Below, piece after piece: positions 21,501 to 33,751 of a stretch of 64,000 nucleotides of DNA. Both the position numbers and the translations under genes were made by a program. Under the pieces are notes generated by a model. That model saw only the letters and a list, made by a program, of their open reading frames with translations, ran no database searches and had not been told where the DNA came from. Each line of letters opens with the position of its first letter. Within the stretch, counting starts at the first letter, position 1. Origin of the DNA: Flabesymbios commensalis (Eukaryota; Annelida; Polychaeta; Terebellida; Flabelligeridae); the NCBI GenBank assembly GCA_964017125.1, contig OZ024907.1, positions 20,964,052-21,028,051 on the forward strand, read 5' to 3'.

Positions 21501-24500
21501 GCATCAATTTGATATAACAAGCAAACTAAAAATCAGTCACTCTGCTGTGACATATACTAACAACTTATGTTTTTATATTGAACATCCTTTGTAAATGAGC
21601 CATTTGAAATGGGCCTTGAAAAAATATCTTACCTTCCTTCAAGTAAGAACGGTATGGATTTAGCCTGAATCTCTGTCATGTGCGTGAAACCCATATCGGC
21701 TATTCCCTTTAAAGACAGGTCACAGACTTTGCCCTCTAATGATTTAAAAGATCTATCAGTAAGTATGCTCAGCACAGCACTACTTCCTGGCACTGTAAAA
21801 ACAACAACAAATATATAAAAATATGATTGTATTGCAAACATTTTGGAAAATAATTGATACTACATAATTTGGTGAATATTAATGCTCTTCGCAGTACATG
21901 TAGTTAGTGAAAGTGTGCCGTGATATGATCCAATAAAGAACAGGACCAAGGTAATTCTGTACACCTTATGTATACACTGTACAGCATTGTTTTTAAAATT
22001 CCACTAACTTTTAAACTTTTCTTTTGACTATTTTGTCAAAATAACTATTAGAATTTTTTAAATACTTGGAACTAAGTACTTTATTACTTAGTTTAGGTAA
22101 TGTAAAATAATAACTGAAGATTTGTGATATTTCAGTCAAAACAAGTAAAAATTAAATTGTTAGCCCATGATAGCTAAGCCCATGAAAACATTGACCATAT
22201 GTAGTGCAGTGTCCAACTAGTTTTAGCAGTCCAAGTACACATTAAAGTAACAAGATTACAGTTTATGCTCAGACTCTAATTAGATGAAAATATACTAATA
22301 AATTCCATGTCTTGCAAATCACAACAATTTTTTTTCCTATAGAAAAAATCTAGCTTCCAAAAATGAAGAGAAATTAATTCAATTAAAACATTAGATTTAC
22401 CAATAATTGTACATATACACTGTATTGATTTTAAAAATATAATATTTTTATCATTTTCAGTGCAAAAACATTTAGTTCATATTCCATGCGTGAACAGTGA
22501 AAGAGCCATAGATTTAAATTTAAAATATTTTTTTGCTGGAGAAAACATAGGAAAAAATCACGAAAATTGAAGTGTAAGGGATATCACTAACACTTAGTGG
22601 CTTCATTATCTTTATCATTAGCATCTTCATCATCATCTTCATCCTCATTATCTTCATCATCGTCATCTTCTTCATCATCATCTCCTTCATTATCACTATC
22701 TCCTTCATCTTCTTCCTCTTCTTCATCACTATCAGACTCAGCCTCTAACACCGCCGCCTTCATGACTGCTGCATCTTCACTGATGTCATCTTCACTGCTT
22801 GACTCGTGCACATCACTATTACTTCCCATATCTTCCTCAAAATTATTCTCATCTGAACTATCATTAACAATGGCTTCAATAGACTTTGTTTTCTTTTTCT
22901 TTTTACTTGAAGCTTTAACATCAGCAATTTTTGCAGGCTTGTTGTTCGTCTCCAGTCTCGGCTTTTTGGCAACTGAAAAGGAATGCCAATAAAGTGATTG
23001 ACACAAAATATAGCACATAAACTATCAACACAACATCTTTCAAATCATGGATGCAGTTGTAATCAATCTTGCTTTCTAACCTTTTTAATCTTCCTTTTAG
23101 TATCTCGTGTTATTACATAATTCAAGCTTGGGTGGGGCACAATCCCCTGCCCTACTGTGCATCCTTACCTGAAATCTCACCTTTTGTTCTGTAGTACTTA
23201 ATGATAGTTAGCATAGTTTGCCAGATATTACACAAATTACCGGGTAATCGTAAATTTAAAACTTTAATCTATGTCGAGTAACTACCAACTTTTACTGGAC
23301 CTCACACATGATTTTCAGACCCCTAAAACAAGAGATGACATATTACCGGAGATGAGATATTAACGGACATGAGGGCAGGCCTATTTCATTGTTTATTGGA
23401 CCTTTGCATTTATTAATAGGTTCAGTCGGAAATAAATATTAATGACTGATAACCCCCAAAAGGCTACAACTACATCTACTACACCATCACTAAAAAAATG
23501 CTGTGTGTGTGACTGTGTGCAATATCAAAGTGTATCATATGCTCCAAAAACAAAAATGTGGACAAAAACTGAAAATGTACCAACCAGATTTTGCAGATGG
23601 CTCTCCTATAATTTTGCGTTTTCCCTGTATTGAATCTTCTTTTGGAGTCAAATCTAAACATACACATGTATTTTTGTACAATTAATCTTACTAAGTATCA
23701 TAACATCAATTGATACAAGATGTGACACTTCTTATTGTGTAGATCATAAGATCAACTCACTCACTTTTACATTTATGAAAACTAATAGAGAACAGCATTC
23801 AATTCACTTGCACATACAATTACAAGATGTAATAAGGTCGGTCGGCAATGGAAATAAGCCTCAGCCTCCAATCATCATTTAAAAGTTTAAATCATTTGAA
23901 AAAATTACCGCCGATTTGCTATTAAAAATTTAATTTACTTGAAATTTTTCTGGGCATAACCTGCCCAGAAACCACATAGTTTGTTCAATAGTCATGGTCT
24001 AACTGTGTCGCACGTTTCTCCTGATATTACGCATATTATAGTCAATAATGGCCGCAAGACGGAATATATGTATTTTTATAAAATTACAAATGCCGTCTTG
24101 CTGCCATTATTGACCATAATATGGACTTGATATTTTTCAGGGCATGTCCCACCCTGCAACCACAGATTTTTTTTATAGTAATAGTCTAGCTATCTGCACA
24201 GCTTTCCAGATATTATGCATAATATAAGGGCTCCAAATAGACTATTTTTAAAATTAAGCATGTTTAAATTTTGCAAGGTTTATCTCTCCCAGAAATCGCA
24301 ATTTTTTTCAATAGGATAAATGGTGTAGCTATCTGGTATGGTTTTCCAGATATTACACATAGTCACATATATATTCACAGATATAACACATATTGAAGTC
24401 AACAATGACCATAAGTTTGCAATTTTAAATTTTAATAAGTTGAATTTTCTCAAGGCATTTCCTCCCTGAAACCACACATGTTGTTCTATGTTAATGGTCT

Positions 24501-27070
24501 AGCTATCCGGCTCGCTTTTCCAGATATTACTCATATTATTGAAATCAATAATGGCTGCAGGTCTACCATTTTTAATTTTATCGAGTAGAATTTTTTACTG
24601 GCATATCCCCCCTTTAAACCACAAATTTTGTTCTAAAAACTTCTATGGTAATGTTTTAGCTATCTAGCATGGTTTAAGAGATATTAAAGATTTTGATATA
24701 AATTTTAATTCAATAGAGTTGAAATTTTTCGGTACATTTCCCTCATTGAAACCGCATCTTTTGTTCAATAGTAATGGTCTAGCGATCTGGCACGATTTTC
24801 CAGTTATTAAACATGTTAAAGTTAAAAGTGGCCGTAGGTCGGCTATTTTAAATTAGATAAAGTTAAAAAATTGCAAGGTATATTCCTACCTGAAATCGCT
24901 CATTTTGTTCTATAGTATGTATAGTAATGGTCTAGATAGCTATAGGTTTTTCATTTATTTTTGCATATTACAGTTAAAAGTCGCTGCAGATCAGCCATTT
25001 TGAATTTGATCCAGTTGAATTTCCATGGTATATCCCCACCCGAAACTGCACTTTTTGTTTGATAGTAATGGTCTAGCTATCTGGCCCAATTTTCCGGATA
25101 TTACGCTTTTTAAAAAAATAATGCAGATAATCTACCATTTTGGCTGCCATAATCTAGTTTCTACCTGAATCTTGCCCAATTTCGAACTCATCTGAGCGAT
25201 TAGTGAAATAGATTTGTGATATACATTTTTGCGCAATACACAAAAAAATTGTAGAGTAAATCACTTTAACAAGAAAATTTATTGATCTAAAAAAAGTCAA
25301 TGTAATCAGGTCAAATGTGAAATTATTCAAGCTTTAGTCATGATTAACCTGTATGTGAAGTTTATTGTGCATTTCAATCACGCAAGACAACTTACGGTGC
25401 TAAAAGTGGCAGACATACATACGTACGGACAGACACTGACAGACGGACATGCCTTGTGACGACAATAGGCATCCGCCAAAATTTTGGCTGAGGCCTGAAA
25501 AGGGGAGAAGCACAAATGCACTTGTACATCGTTGAACCTCATGATAGCAAACATTTCATAGCAAAATTCATTTATAATGAGCTATTTCTCAGACAGTATT
25601 CAAAATACATGACAAATAGTTTTTTTGCTTTAAAACAAGGCTAGGAATTACAATTTTATTTAATTCAAGCAAAAGTACAATTTTTACAATAATTTATCAA
25701 TTTAGTAGTAGTAGTAAATCATTGCTTCACGTCACTTTTCGGCACAAAAGGTCTTTTAAGTGACATTATAATACGATAAAAACGTTGTACTCAATTGATA
25801 AAATGAATGATGTACAGATTATGATGTGAGGGTGGGGGTGATAGGGCATGGTGGGTTATTGAGAGCGTTTTCCTTCGCTCGCCCGATAAGGGGTTCTGGG
25901 CATGTCTAGGGGATATACCCCCAGACATGTCCAGACGGCCAGAGACTTGAGTTTCGCTGTACAATTTAATGATGAAACACTTTGGCATTTTGCGCAGCTC
26001 TGCTATCCTCGGGTCGGATAGTCCCTAGAGTAACAATAGGAAGGATCATTCCCTCTGGGTAACTCCATTCATCCCACGTGAGAGACACGCTATTGCCGGT
26101 TATTTAAGGCTACCACGGCCTACATCAGCGCCAGCACTGATGCGGGTACTGCATTGGCTCTGCTGTAATTTATCAATTACCCCGGTACCAATTATTCTCT
26201 TATTTGTTGTACTCCCAAACTGCAATACTCATAGCCCTTTTATAAATTTATAAATGCCAATAAATTAACTTAAAACATTTAAATTGTCTACACTACCTCC
26301 AGTTTGAAGCTGCTGCTTGTTTTTCTTTTTTCTGTTTCTTTTTCTTTTCTGTTTCATAGTTGATTGCGACGGCAATGATCCTGCAGAAAGAAAGAAGAAT
26401 AGACAAAATAGTAATACATTTCTACTGAAGAGCTGGTCGGATTATGTATGTATTGAGCTATTTTAGCAGCTCGCATCATTGTCTAACAGCCCGCCATAGT
26501 CAACAGCTGCTGTTGACTATGAATTTCTATTAAACATTGATGAGGTCTGCTAAAATAACTCAACGTCCGACTTGAATCATGTTATATTATTATCATTATC
26601 AACAGCTCACAAGGGTACACAATCAATATTAAGGTTAGCTGTGCCCCCCCTCTCGATCCGCGCCTGTTTATGTCTTACAAATTGACTCCTGTTTTCAAAA
26701 AAATCTTAATTTTTACCTTAATTGCTCGGACTTTTATGATTTTTAAATGGGAATTGATTTAAAATGGTGCTATTTTTTTGTAAAGATTTGTCTTTCCTAT
26801 ATCCAAGTTTATTAAATTATTTATCCACTTACCTTGTTTATTTGTAATAATAATGTATAACAATTCTTATATCCTACATAATTATACAGTATCAGTTGTG
26901 ATCTTATACATATGTATCTGAAGAAACATATGATTGTGACAAAATACTTCAAAATTTTTACACATGTATCTTAAATATTTTGGAGAGGAAACAATGTTAA
27001 TTACTGTTTTAATAAAAAAAAAATCCCCACCTTTTCCTTTTCCTTGTTGCTGGGAAGATTTGCCCTTCAT
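18559..27070 (-). CDS. DDX18: DDX18/Has1-type DEAD-box RNA helicase, 3' exons not in window
   Basis: Orthologues are nucleolar ATP-dependent RNA helicases of 60S ribosome assembly. Ten exons join with GT/AG edges and matching phases: 27070-27031, 26380-26297, 22972-22592, 21792-21633, 21089-20989, 20844-20645, 20377-20263, 19929-19790, 19202-19041 and 18711-18559. They give 512 residues. Residues 1-41 are Lys/Gln-rich, and about 42-168 hold a Lys cluster and a long Asp/Glu run. Then come the Q motif near 203-216 (GFTHMTEIQ), AQTGSGKT 228-235, PTREL 264-268, DEAD 338-341, SAT 369-371 and [11 protein letters not shown] 487-497. [15 protein letters not shown] and [14 protein letters not shown] are DDX18-specific in my recollection of the family. 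The last exon has a good donor (AAG|GTTAGT), yet motif VI and about 150 C-terminal residues are not found. The start Met is uncertain, since an acceptor-like TTTTAAAG precedes it. Confidence 0.95.
19531..19680 (-). repeat. TTAA-ended hairpin repeat (family B) in DDX18 intron 8
   Basis: In inverted orientation it opens TTAATCCTTTCAACACTGGG. It forms a CCGTCTTTATACGTC / GGCGTATAAAGACAG stem and closes with GGCTGTAGACCCATAACATA and a diverged ATGAAGCAGAAAT end. It matches the copies at 15795 and 16531. Confidence 0.65.
21283..21335. repeat. Hairpin repeat family A, diverged copy in DDX18 intron 4
   Basis: GTGAAAAAGTGTCTCGCTACCGCGATCC followed by ACAACTTCAAGTGACTAAAAATT matches the loop and right arm of the 2605-2668 hairpin. 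The left arm is lost. Confidence 0.5.
23870..25200 (-). repeat. Degenerate satellite of about 147-bp period in DDX18 intron 2
   Basis: On the minus strand each unit carries AAACAAAATGTGCGGTTTC, a GGGAGGGATATGCCC-like word, AAATGGC and a TATCTGGCA..TGCCAGATA mini-dyad. Unit landmarks lie near 23975, 24162, 24300, 24472, 24620, 24751, 24898 and 25048, mostly 131-150 bp apart. The same unit lies in plus orientation at 51340-51640 and 57830-58680. A pyrimidine/purine patch with CATACGTACGGACAGAC at 25410-25500 looks like the edge of the host element. Confidence 0.75.
25700..26180 (-). mobile_element. LINE- or SINE-like 3' tail in DDX18 intron 2
   Basis: On the minus strand GTGCCGAAAAGTGACGTGAAG at about 25753-25733, followed by a TACTACTAC run, resembles the GGCCGAAAAGTGAAGTAAAG tail at 951-971. 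Upstream on that strand is GC-richer sequence up to about 26180, with no firm coding match. The family link rests on the tail only. Confidence 0.4.
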
Positions 27071-28503
27071 GCTTTAAAACAAAGATGAAGAAATAATTAG
27101 ATCAGTATACAGAAATGTCCCCACACAGCCTTCTGCCGGTCACCCCTGATTAGGCCAAAAAATATATATGTTTGCTTCTGATTTGTTGTCATTTTAACCA
27201 CTGGGTAGGTAGATTATTTTTATTTGTGACACTTTAACCAATCGGTAGGTAGGAAATTTATTTTATTTAGCCCCAAATTCACTTTCATTCATGTCCTGTC
27301 TGTAGGCCTATATATATCTGGTGTACATAATATTCTGTACCTATCTTACAGGTTCATCAGCAATGTCCCAGACAATCAGCGTGTTCTGAGGAAAAGTTAG
27401 GTAAAGTTGTAAACATTCAGCTTTTTGTAGCCTAGGCATTCAGTTTCAAGTTATGTTTTCGACACGTTGGGGCTTTAAACCGAGAGCTTTAATATTGCAC
27501 TAAAAAAATTGTCTCAAATAGCTTTGCGTCCCCCCTCTAATGGATCCGCCACTGAGAACAGGTATGCTAAGTAATCACAAAGAGGTAAATTAATCAAAAT
27601 TAGCAAAATAAACCTCAGTTCAAAGATTTTTCTTCGTCTTATTCTTTGAATACTGAGAACAACTTCCTATAGTCAGATTCACATTAAATTCATAAACCAG
27701 GGTGAATAAATTGTGCGGATTCCTCAGTCAATTCTGAACCTATTTTCTAGTCATGCGGCAACCAATCTGAAAATTTTGTGAATTTTTTTAGAAGGTATTT
27801 CAGGAATTAGACCATTTGACATGTGATGAAATTCTGAAACGAAGTTACTGGGTTTATAGAGGGCGACATTATTTTCATTGACTTCATGTTAAATAACTGA
27901 GACCATCCTAAAAAATACGTTTGTTTACGATTTTCGCCCGCATCCTGTGTAAAAATAACGGTAAAATATGCCACATGGCCTATTGTTTATCAAAAGAAAA
28001 CATTTCCGCCCGCACATTTCCAAATCAGCGCATGAACAAAGTTTTTATTGACGTTGAATACAAAGTGTTTATTGCTAAAAAACAGTGTCTTGTACGAAAT
28101 ATAATTATTTATGCAAAAATGATTGATATCAATACAAAAATTATATACAAATTTGCCACAATCCCTCATGGAATTTTTAACAGTCTAAAATAAAACCTGC
28201 CTTTATATTGAACTTTTGACAGTTTAAAAGAAAACTTTTTCCCACCTACCGGATGGAATTTTTCACACAATGCAATTTGAAACAAGGATATTTTTTAGGA
28301 TGGCCTAACTTTTAAACCCTACAATATTTTTTAATGAATTTCCAAGGTGGTCAAATCAATAGAAAATAATGCTTGGGTAATTTTAAGACAATGGTTGAGA
28401 ATTAGCTGAGAAATCAGCAAAAATCATTCACCACGGTTAATGTCCGACTATAGATTTGAAGGCTAGTCTAGCCTATCTGCTCAGAAAGATTGCACTCACT
28501 GGC
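27071..28503. other. Region 5' of the DDX18 start
   Basis: The promoter and any 5' non-coding exon of DDX18 should lie here, but no TATA box or CpG-rich patch stands out. A transposon-like end, CCCCCCTCTAATGGATCCGC, lies near 27530. An open frame at 27921-28193 has no recognisable motif and a strongly AT-biased composition. Confidence 0.35.
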
Positions 28504-30125
28504 CAGGGCTGGAAATAAGGTTCAAAATGTTGCTCGTCCAGCGGACAACCAGCATAAATATTTTGGTTGTCCGCCACAATTTTAAGTTGTCCGCAAAAAA
28601 TGAGAGCAAAAGGTAAACTATAATTTTGATCACAACCACAATTATTAACTTTGTTTGACAGTCAAAAAAATGATAGTCAAAATTTGGTTGGGCACAAGCT
28701 AGACTACCGTAAAATTTCCAATTGTAGCCGCGGCTTTAATTAGAATGTAAAAAATAATTTTCCAGAGCCCAATGTCCAATGGAAAATTAAATCACCCACC
28801 GCGCGGCTATCAATCTCAGTTGCCGGTAGCGATCACCCAACCCTTCATGTCCAATGCTAATATAAAGACATATGCCATATAAATCGATTTGATGCTAAAA
28901 TTAGTCGGGAAGTTCAATTTACATAGCGCTAATTAAACATGTTTTACATTGCAAATCGTTCAGAGAATCTATTAAAAAGATGCGACATGCATAATTAGGC
29001 CCTATATAAATAATAATGTACATCATGTCTATAGCACACTGAATGTCAGCGTGTAGTATTCGGCATGTTGCGTTCTAGACAGAGCGACGCCGTGTAGACA
29101 GTGGTAGACACCGTCATAATCTGATAATTGTGTAACAACACAGCCTGTCAGTCGGCAACAACACCCCTCTCCAGACGTGAGCTGTCAGTCATGGGAGCGG
29201 CGAGCGCGTCGTCACTTGACCAGTTGCTGACTGTACAGCTTGCACGAGATGTCGATGCAGAGTCGGCTAAATGTTGACAAATGATGTCTACAGTGAACCA
29301 GCAGCTGGCGTTGCCCAAATAGGCATACGGCCACGCGCCCACCTCCCTCTCCTAATGTTGATGGGGCTGGTGGGAAATATCAACTTTAGCCATACACTGT
29401 TTTTGAAGGCCGACATGGCTGGTCCACACACGGTGATGCTGGTTTAACATGCTTAACGGTGAAGACCACAAATAACCATTCTAGTGTAGGCCTATACCGG
29501 TATATGTAATTGCCACTTGTATTTTATGAAGGACATTTATTACATATATATATATATATCGACCAAAAAATATTTCAATCTGTTAGACTGAGTAAGTGGG
29601 CTTAACATGGCAACTGTGATAAGGCCTATAGCGCTTCTAGGGTTACATTACCTGCGCTATAGTCACACATTGTTGTATGTGAATATAACACCTCATGTCT
29701 GTAAAGTGTTAGAAGCTATCTGGGCTTATATAGCGTGTGCTCTATTAGCGCGGTTAGCGTAGCTAGCGCCGGCGTCTTGATAAACACCTGGTCATTGTCC
29801 TTTTTATAAGATATGAAAATAGTTTTGGTTTTTGACAAATCCCAAAAGTCGCCATGCGGCTTCAATTGGAGGTTTTCTAAGTAGGAAACTTTTTGTAAAA
29901 AAATTGTAATTTTTTGAAAGTTTGCGGGGCGGCTTCTATTGGAGATGCGGCTACAATTAGAAATTTTACGGTAGTCTAGTAGTAGTTACGGCTCTCAGTC
30001 AGTGACTGTCACTGTTGGATGAAAATCTGTGGTTGTCCGGACGGGAAACCATCAGAGCAATATGGGTTGTCTGTCTTGTGATTTAGTCTTCCCGGACAAA
30101 CGTAACGCTCTTATTTCCAGCCTTG
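28504..30125. mobile_element. Non-autonomous hAT-like element with a nested insertion
   Basis: It begins CAGGGCTGGAAATAAG and ends CTTATTTCCAGCCTTG, a 16-bp inverted repeat with one mismatch of the hAT CAGGG type. Subterminal GGTTGTCCGCCAC on the left and GGTTGTCCGGACGGGAA on the right also match in sense. No transposase is seen inside. Flanking 8-mers (TCACTGGC and CTAGCAGG) do not form a target duplication. Another TIR element (28707-29971) occupies most of the interior. Confidence 0.65.
28707..29971. mobile_element. 1.27-kb TIR element nested in the hAT-like element
   Basis: It starts CCGTAAAATTTCCAATTGTA and ends in the inverted form ACAATTAGAAATTTTACGG. It is flanked by TA on both sides (28705-28706 and 29972-29973), consistent with a Tc1/mariner-type insertion. 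Outside the TA, AGAC and GTCT extend the symmetry. Interior frames, including the one at 29342-29148, show no transposase. Confidence 0.6.
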
Positions 30126-30129
30126 CTAG

Positions 30130-30710
30130 CAGGGTTCGGGTCAATTACAAACATCAATTACAATTACAAATATAACTTCCTAAAAATAGTCAATTAAGAT
30201 TAAAATTATAAACATGAATTGCAAAAAAAATCAATTACAATTATTTGTTTTTTATAAAAAGGTCAATTACAATTACAATTATTATTCCTTTCGTCAATTA
30301 CAATTATAATTACAAATATTTTAATAGTTTCACTAATTATCTTGTAATTATCAAATATTAATTTAATTACGATTCCAATTATATATCCCCTCTTTAATAC
30401 CACCATTACTGCTGAAGATGAAAAAATATGTTCAATAATCCATTCAAGGAGAACAATTTAAAGACACAAATAAATGTGTAATTTAGCTCTATTGAAATAT
30501 AATTGACCAATTACAGGCATTTTTTTCAATTAAAATTATATTAGGAATTATACATTATTTGAAAAAAACGAAAAAATACAATTATAATAGAAATTACGAT
30601 TGGCATATTTCCTTTAATTACAATTACGTCTTCAATTACACTAAAAATAACTAAATTATAATTAATAACAATGAATTGCAATAATTATAATTGAACACAA
30701 CCCGGGCCTG
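30130..30710. mobile_element. hAT-like element made largely of CAATTA repeats
   Basis: The left end CAGGGTTCGGGTCAATTA and the right end TAATTGAACACAACCCGGGCCTG (read in two parts) are inverted relatives. Between them is an irregular run of CAATTACAATTA-like sequence on both strands. It directly abuts the previous hAT-like element. A clean 8-bp duplication is not visible. Confidence 0.5.
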
Positions 30711-30855
30711 GGATTGCAGGTGCACAGCTTTCGACAAGTAGGCCTACCAACATTGTAGATCGCATATATATACTTTTTTATTCAACCTAAAGACTAGAGT
30801 GAGTAAGTCGGCATATGACATATATGTTTTGATGACTATAATTTATTAGATCTAA

Positions 30856-31472
30856 GGTGGTGGAGGTAGTTTTCGCGCACCTAACCGAATACGGCAGACA
30901 GCGTGCACAGAATAGCCGCGTATGAATATTATGGGTTTTATTATGATTGGTACGTCTGAACCACTTCTGGTTTGAAAAAAAATATACTTCAGGGTCAATT
31001 GGGAATAGGGAGCATAGAGTATTTTAATCTCTTATGTTTCTGGGGGAGTTTTCGCGCAGTTGAGGGTATTTTCGCACACCGCATTGTGTAACAGCGTGAG
31101 AGACCCATGTTGCATATATTTTTTATTCAGTTTGTTTCCAAATGGATTGAGGCTTCCTTCCGGTCTGTTTTTTATTTCAACCTGATACAACCATCTGCAA
31201 AAAAATATTTAAAAATGTAATTTTAGTGATTTTGAGCCAAAAAATTTGGCATTTCCTGGGACCTAAAATAAAAAGAAACTATTTTAATGGCGAATGAAAA
31301 AAAAAGTTTGTCGCAAAACGACGTGATTTTTACATAGTACGCTGCATTAAAACACCTGTCAACGACCGAAAATCAAAACAAGATAAAAATTTACAAAACC
31401 CTTTAAAAACTAGGGCAAAAAACAAACGAGTTGCGCGAAAATACCACCTGCGGGAAAATACCCTCCACCACC
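30856..31472. mobile_element. TIR element with an iterated TTTTCGCGCA motif
   Basis: The left end is GGTGGTGGAGGTAGTTTTCG and the right end is the inverted AAAATACCCTCCACCACC. The motif TTTTCGCGCA or a close variant occurs at both ends and twice internally (near 31050-31080). No coding capacity is seen. A short CTA flanks both sides with a one-base offset, so the target duplication is unresolved. Confidence 0.6.
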
Positions 31473-31842
31473 CTAGGCCTAGGAAGGTAGGGGCTACCGG
31501 CTACTTGGTATTTGTAAATCAACATATTTTCGCTCACTAATCACATGCATGTTATCCTGAAGTTCAATTTTAAAGTAACAAATAGCTATTTCCACATGTG
31601 CATTGAACAAGCAATACGTTACAATTCTTTTCGGATAAAATAAAATGATAATAAAAAACAAGTGATAGAAAACGTACATTTTATTAACCCAAACCAACGT
31701 AGTTCTCAAATAGCTTCACTTTGTAAACACGTGTTTCGTTCAGTTTTTTAACCAGTGGTGGCAGCACACAAAATAATATTACCGTAGAAGCTCGGTAACA
31801 ATAAAATACCATACATTTATTCACGCAGGTAGGCTCCATCAA

Positions 31843-32150
31843 ATTGTGACTGCCATGCGAGAAGGACTTGAAATGGGATGACCTGGCAGACAGACGGGAA
31901 AATATCAGACTTACTCTGCAAAATCTGCAATAAAAATGTGAACACTATTTTCAGTGAAATTGGTCTAATTCTATCTACTAGACGCTGCAAATGTCTTCAG
32001 GAGCAATTCTTCAGACAAAGAGCCAACAAGGACACGCTGAAGGACTCATTTGTGCTTTGAACTATTACTGAGTAAAATTCTCTCCCAGTCAGCGTCATTC
32101 AGGCTGGCTCTGCTGTCAAAAGCCGCCTGACTGTGATGCCTCAATGTGCC
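31843..32150 (+). mobile_element. LINE 3' coding end (CR1/L2-like), broken
   Basis: Readings across frames include WDDLADRRENIRLTL, KICNKNVNTIF, RQRANKDTLKDSFV and a TITE.NSLPVSV piece. These are the familiar tail of CR1/L2-type LINE reverse transcriptases (W..L..RR...RL.L..K......R....T...Y..SF...TI..WN.LP). The frame shifts once and has an in-frame stop just before the WNSLP region. Only the last roughly 100 codons are present. Confidence 0.7.
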
Positions 32151-33498
32151 GCCTCTCCGCCTCTCCGTTCTTGTCTTGATCTACATGGACACTAGGGAAC
32201 TATCATCCAGATCCTACATCCTCGCGGGATTGTTACAATTATTTATGACATCATAAGTTTTAATGATTAGATAACTAAAACTACATAACTAAAATTAAAA
32301 AAATTAAAATGGCATAAAATCAAAAGTAGCCTAATAAAGATGTCTCTAAAAATTATTTCAGTTTATGAAACAGGAAAGACACGGCTATCAAATCTATACT
32401 CATAAAATTTATTTTGCTATTGTTGACCTTACTGCCATTTATGTGTAACAAGTCGCATTAATGCTTCGCAGTCCTTCCGAGTGGAGTATCAGGTGAAGGA
32501 ATTGGTCCAGAGCAGCCAGCGTAACTAGTCGCTCAGTTTAGTCATAAAAGCTGTTATTGACTTGGATTGAATTAAATGGTGGAAAGTGATTCCAATCTGG
32601 TATTATTTTGTATAAAAAGGAATTTTATTGCAACGTGGTGTTAGCTCTTACTATATGTTTGAATTATTAGCTGTGTCCACCACGGGTACGTCTTTCACCT
32701 GCTGAGGTATAAGCTTGAGGTTGATAGGACGTAGGAACTCATAGGACGATCCAATGATAGGACGAAGTAACTTGTGGTGAAAGTTCCTAGCCTATTCTAA
32801 TTCCCATTCGGGCGATGGTACATAAATAACTTGAGATTGACTCGATGATGGTTCTTTATGCTTTATTGATTATAACTTCAATTTCTCTGTGCACTGTCTC
32901 GGATGGATCCCAGGATGGTGATGGAATGTCGAACGCGGCATCAACCTCGTGGCTTAAGCTAAGCGGGGCTAGGACGGGACGTCCGCCTAGCCTGCTGGTT
33001 GAGTTGCAAGTGAAAAAGTGAGTGGGTCTAGCCTCGTGGCTCAGCGTCGTCGATAGCGCCCGCCAGGGGGACTCAGCTCCTCGTCAGGTGCTGACCCCTG
33101 GCGAACGAAACCGAAGCTGTCCCCACAAGGTCACTGACAGAAATAGTGATTAATCTGTGCAAATTTTGTACCGGCTTGTCAGTCTGAATTTTTGGTCTAG
33201 TTTCTATGTCAGCTCGGCCTTAATCTTGAATAAGAGCTGTTACACTTGATAAACAAGATGCTTGTTGCCGTCAATTTCCACCAGTGTCTGGTGTTTTCTA
33301 TTCCTGTGACTACCTTGACAATTTGCTGAAAAAAATGATACAATTTACAATAAATAAACAAATCAATGACAATGAATGAATGTACTATTATGAACAAACA
33401 ATTACAATGTCCATAACTTTTGTTTCTTGTTGACAGTTGTTGTTTTTGTAGCTCATTTTCTCTTTGTTTGCTTCTTTCCTTCGTTTTTAGGTGCAACT
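32151..33498. other. Unassigned stretch between a LINE end and a foldback element
   Basis: No gene is recognised. The part 32690-33180 is GC-richer and contains several TAGGACG words near 32720-32770, plus a small inverted pair GCCAGGGGG / CCCCTGGC near 33063-33112. I could not assign it to a family. Confidence 0.4.
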
Positions 33499-33751
33499 AT
33501 CCCTGCAAACACTGTACGTAATATATTGTTCGTTAAGGTCCCATTTTCGTCATTCATGGATGAGTGTAACGAGGACGTGCTCAGGTCGTAGTCATATTAA
33601 CCCTAACGTAATAACCCCAGAACGTCCTAATATCGTTAAATTTATGTTTTACGTTCTAAGGACGTAAATGGGAGTTCACAGAGTTACGTCCTAAGTACGA
33701 ATGCTGTACGTTGTGGGGACGTTATAACAACGTAAAATTGTTTGCAGGGAT
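33499..33751. mobile_element. 253-bp foldback element with ATCCCTGCAAAC ends
   Basis: ATCCCTGCAAAC at the left pairs with GTTTGCAGGGAT at the right. TACGT and AACGTC words recur through the interior in both orientations. No coding capacity and no sure target duplication are seen. Confidence 0.6.

Noticed and set aside
22597-22992. Plus-strand 131-codon serine-rich frame
   Set aside because: It is the antisense shadow of the DDX18 acidic exon (GAT/GAA read as ATC/TTC).
28496-30133. An 8-bp target duplication for the 28.5-kb hAT-like element
   Set aside because: The flanks TCACTGGC and CTAGCAGG do not match. Only a partial CTGGC/CTAGC resemblance exists.
32690-33180. Possible long terminal repeat or other viral-type fossil
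   Set aside because: No paired copy, primer-binding site or polypurine tract was seen, and no associated gene. I left it unassigned.
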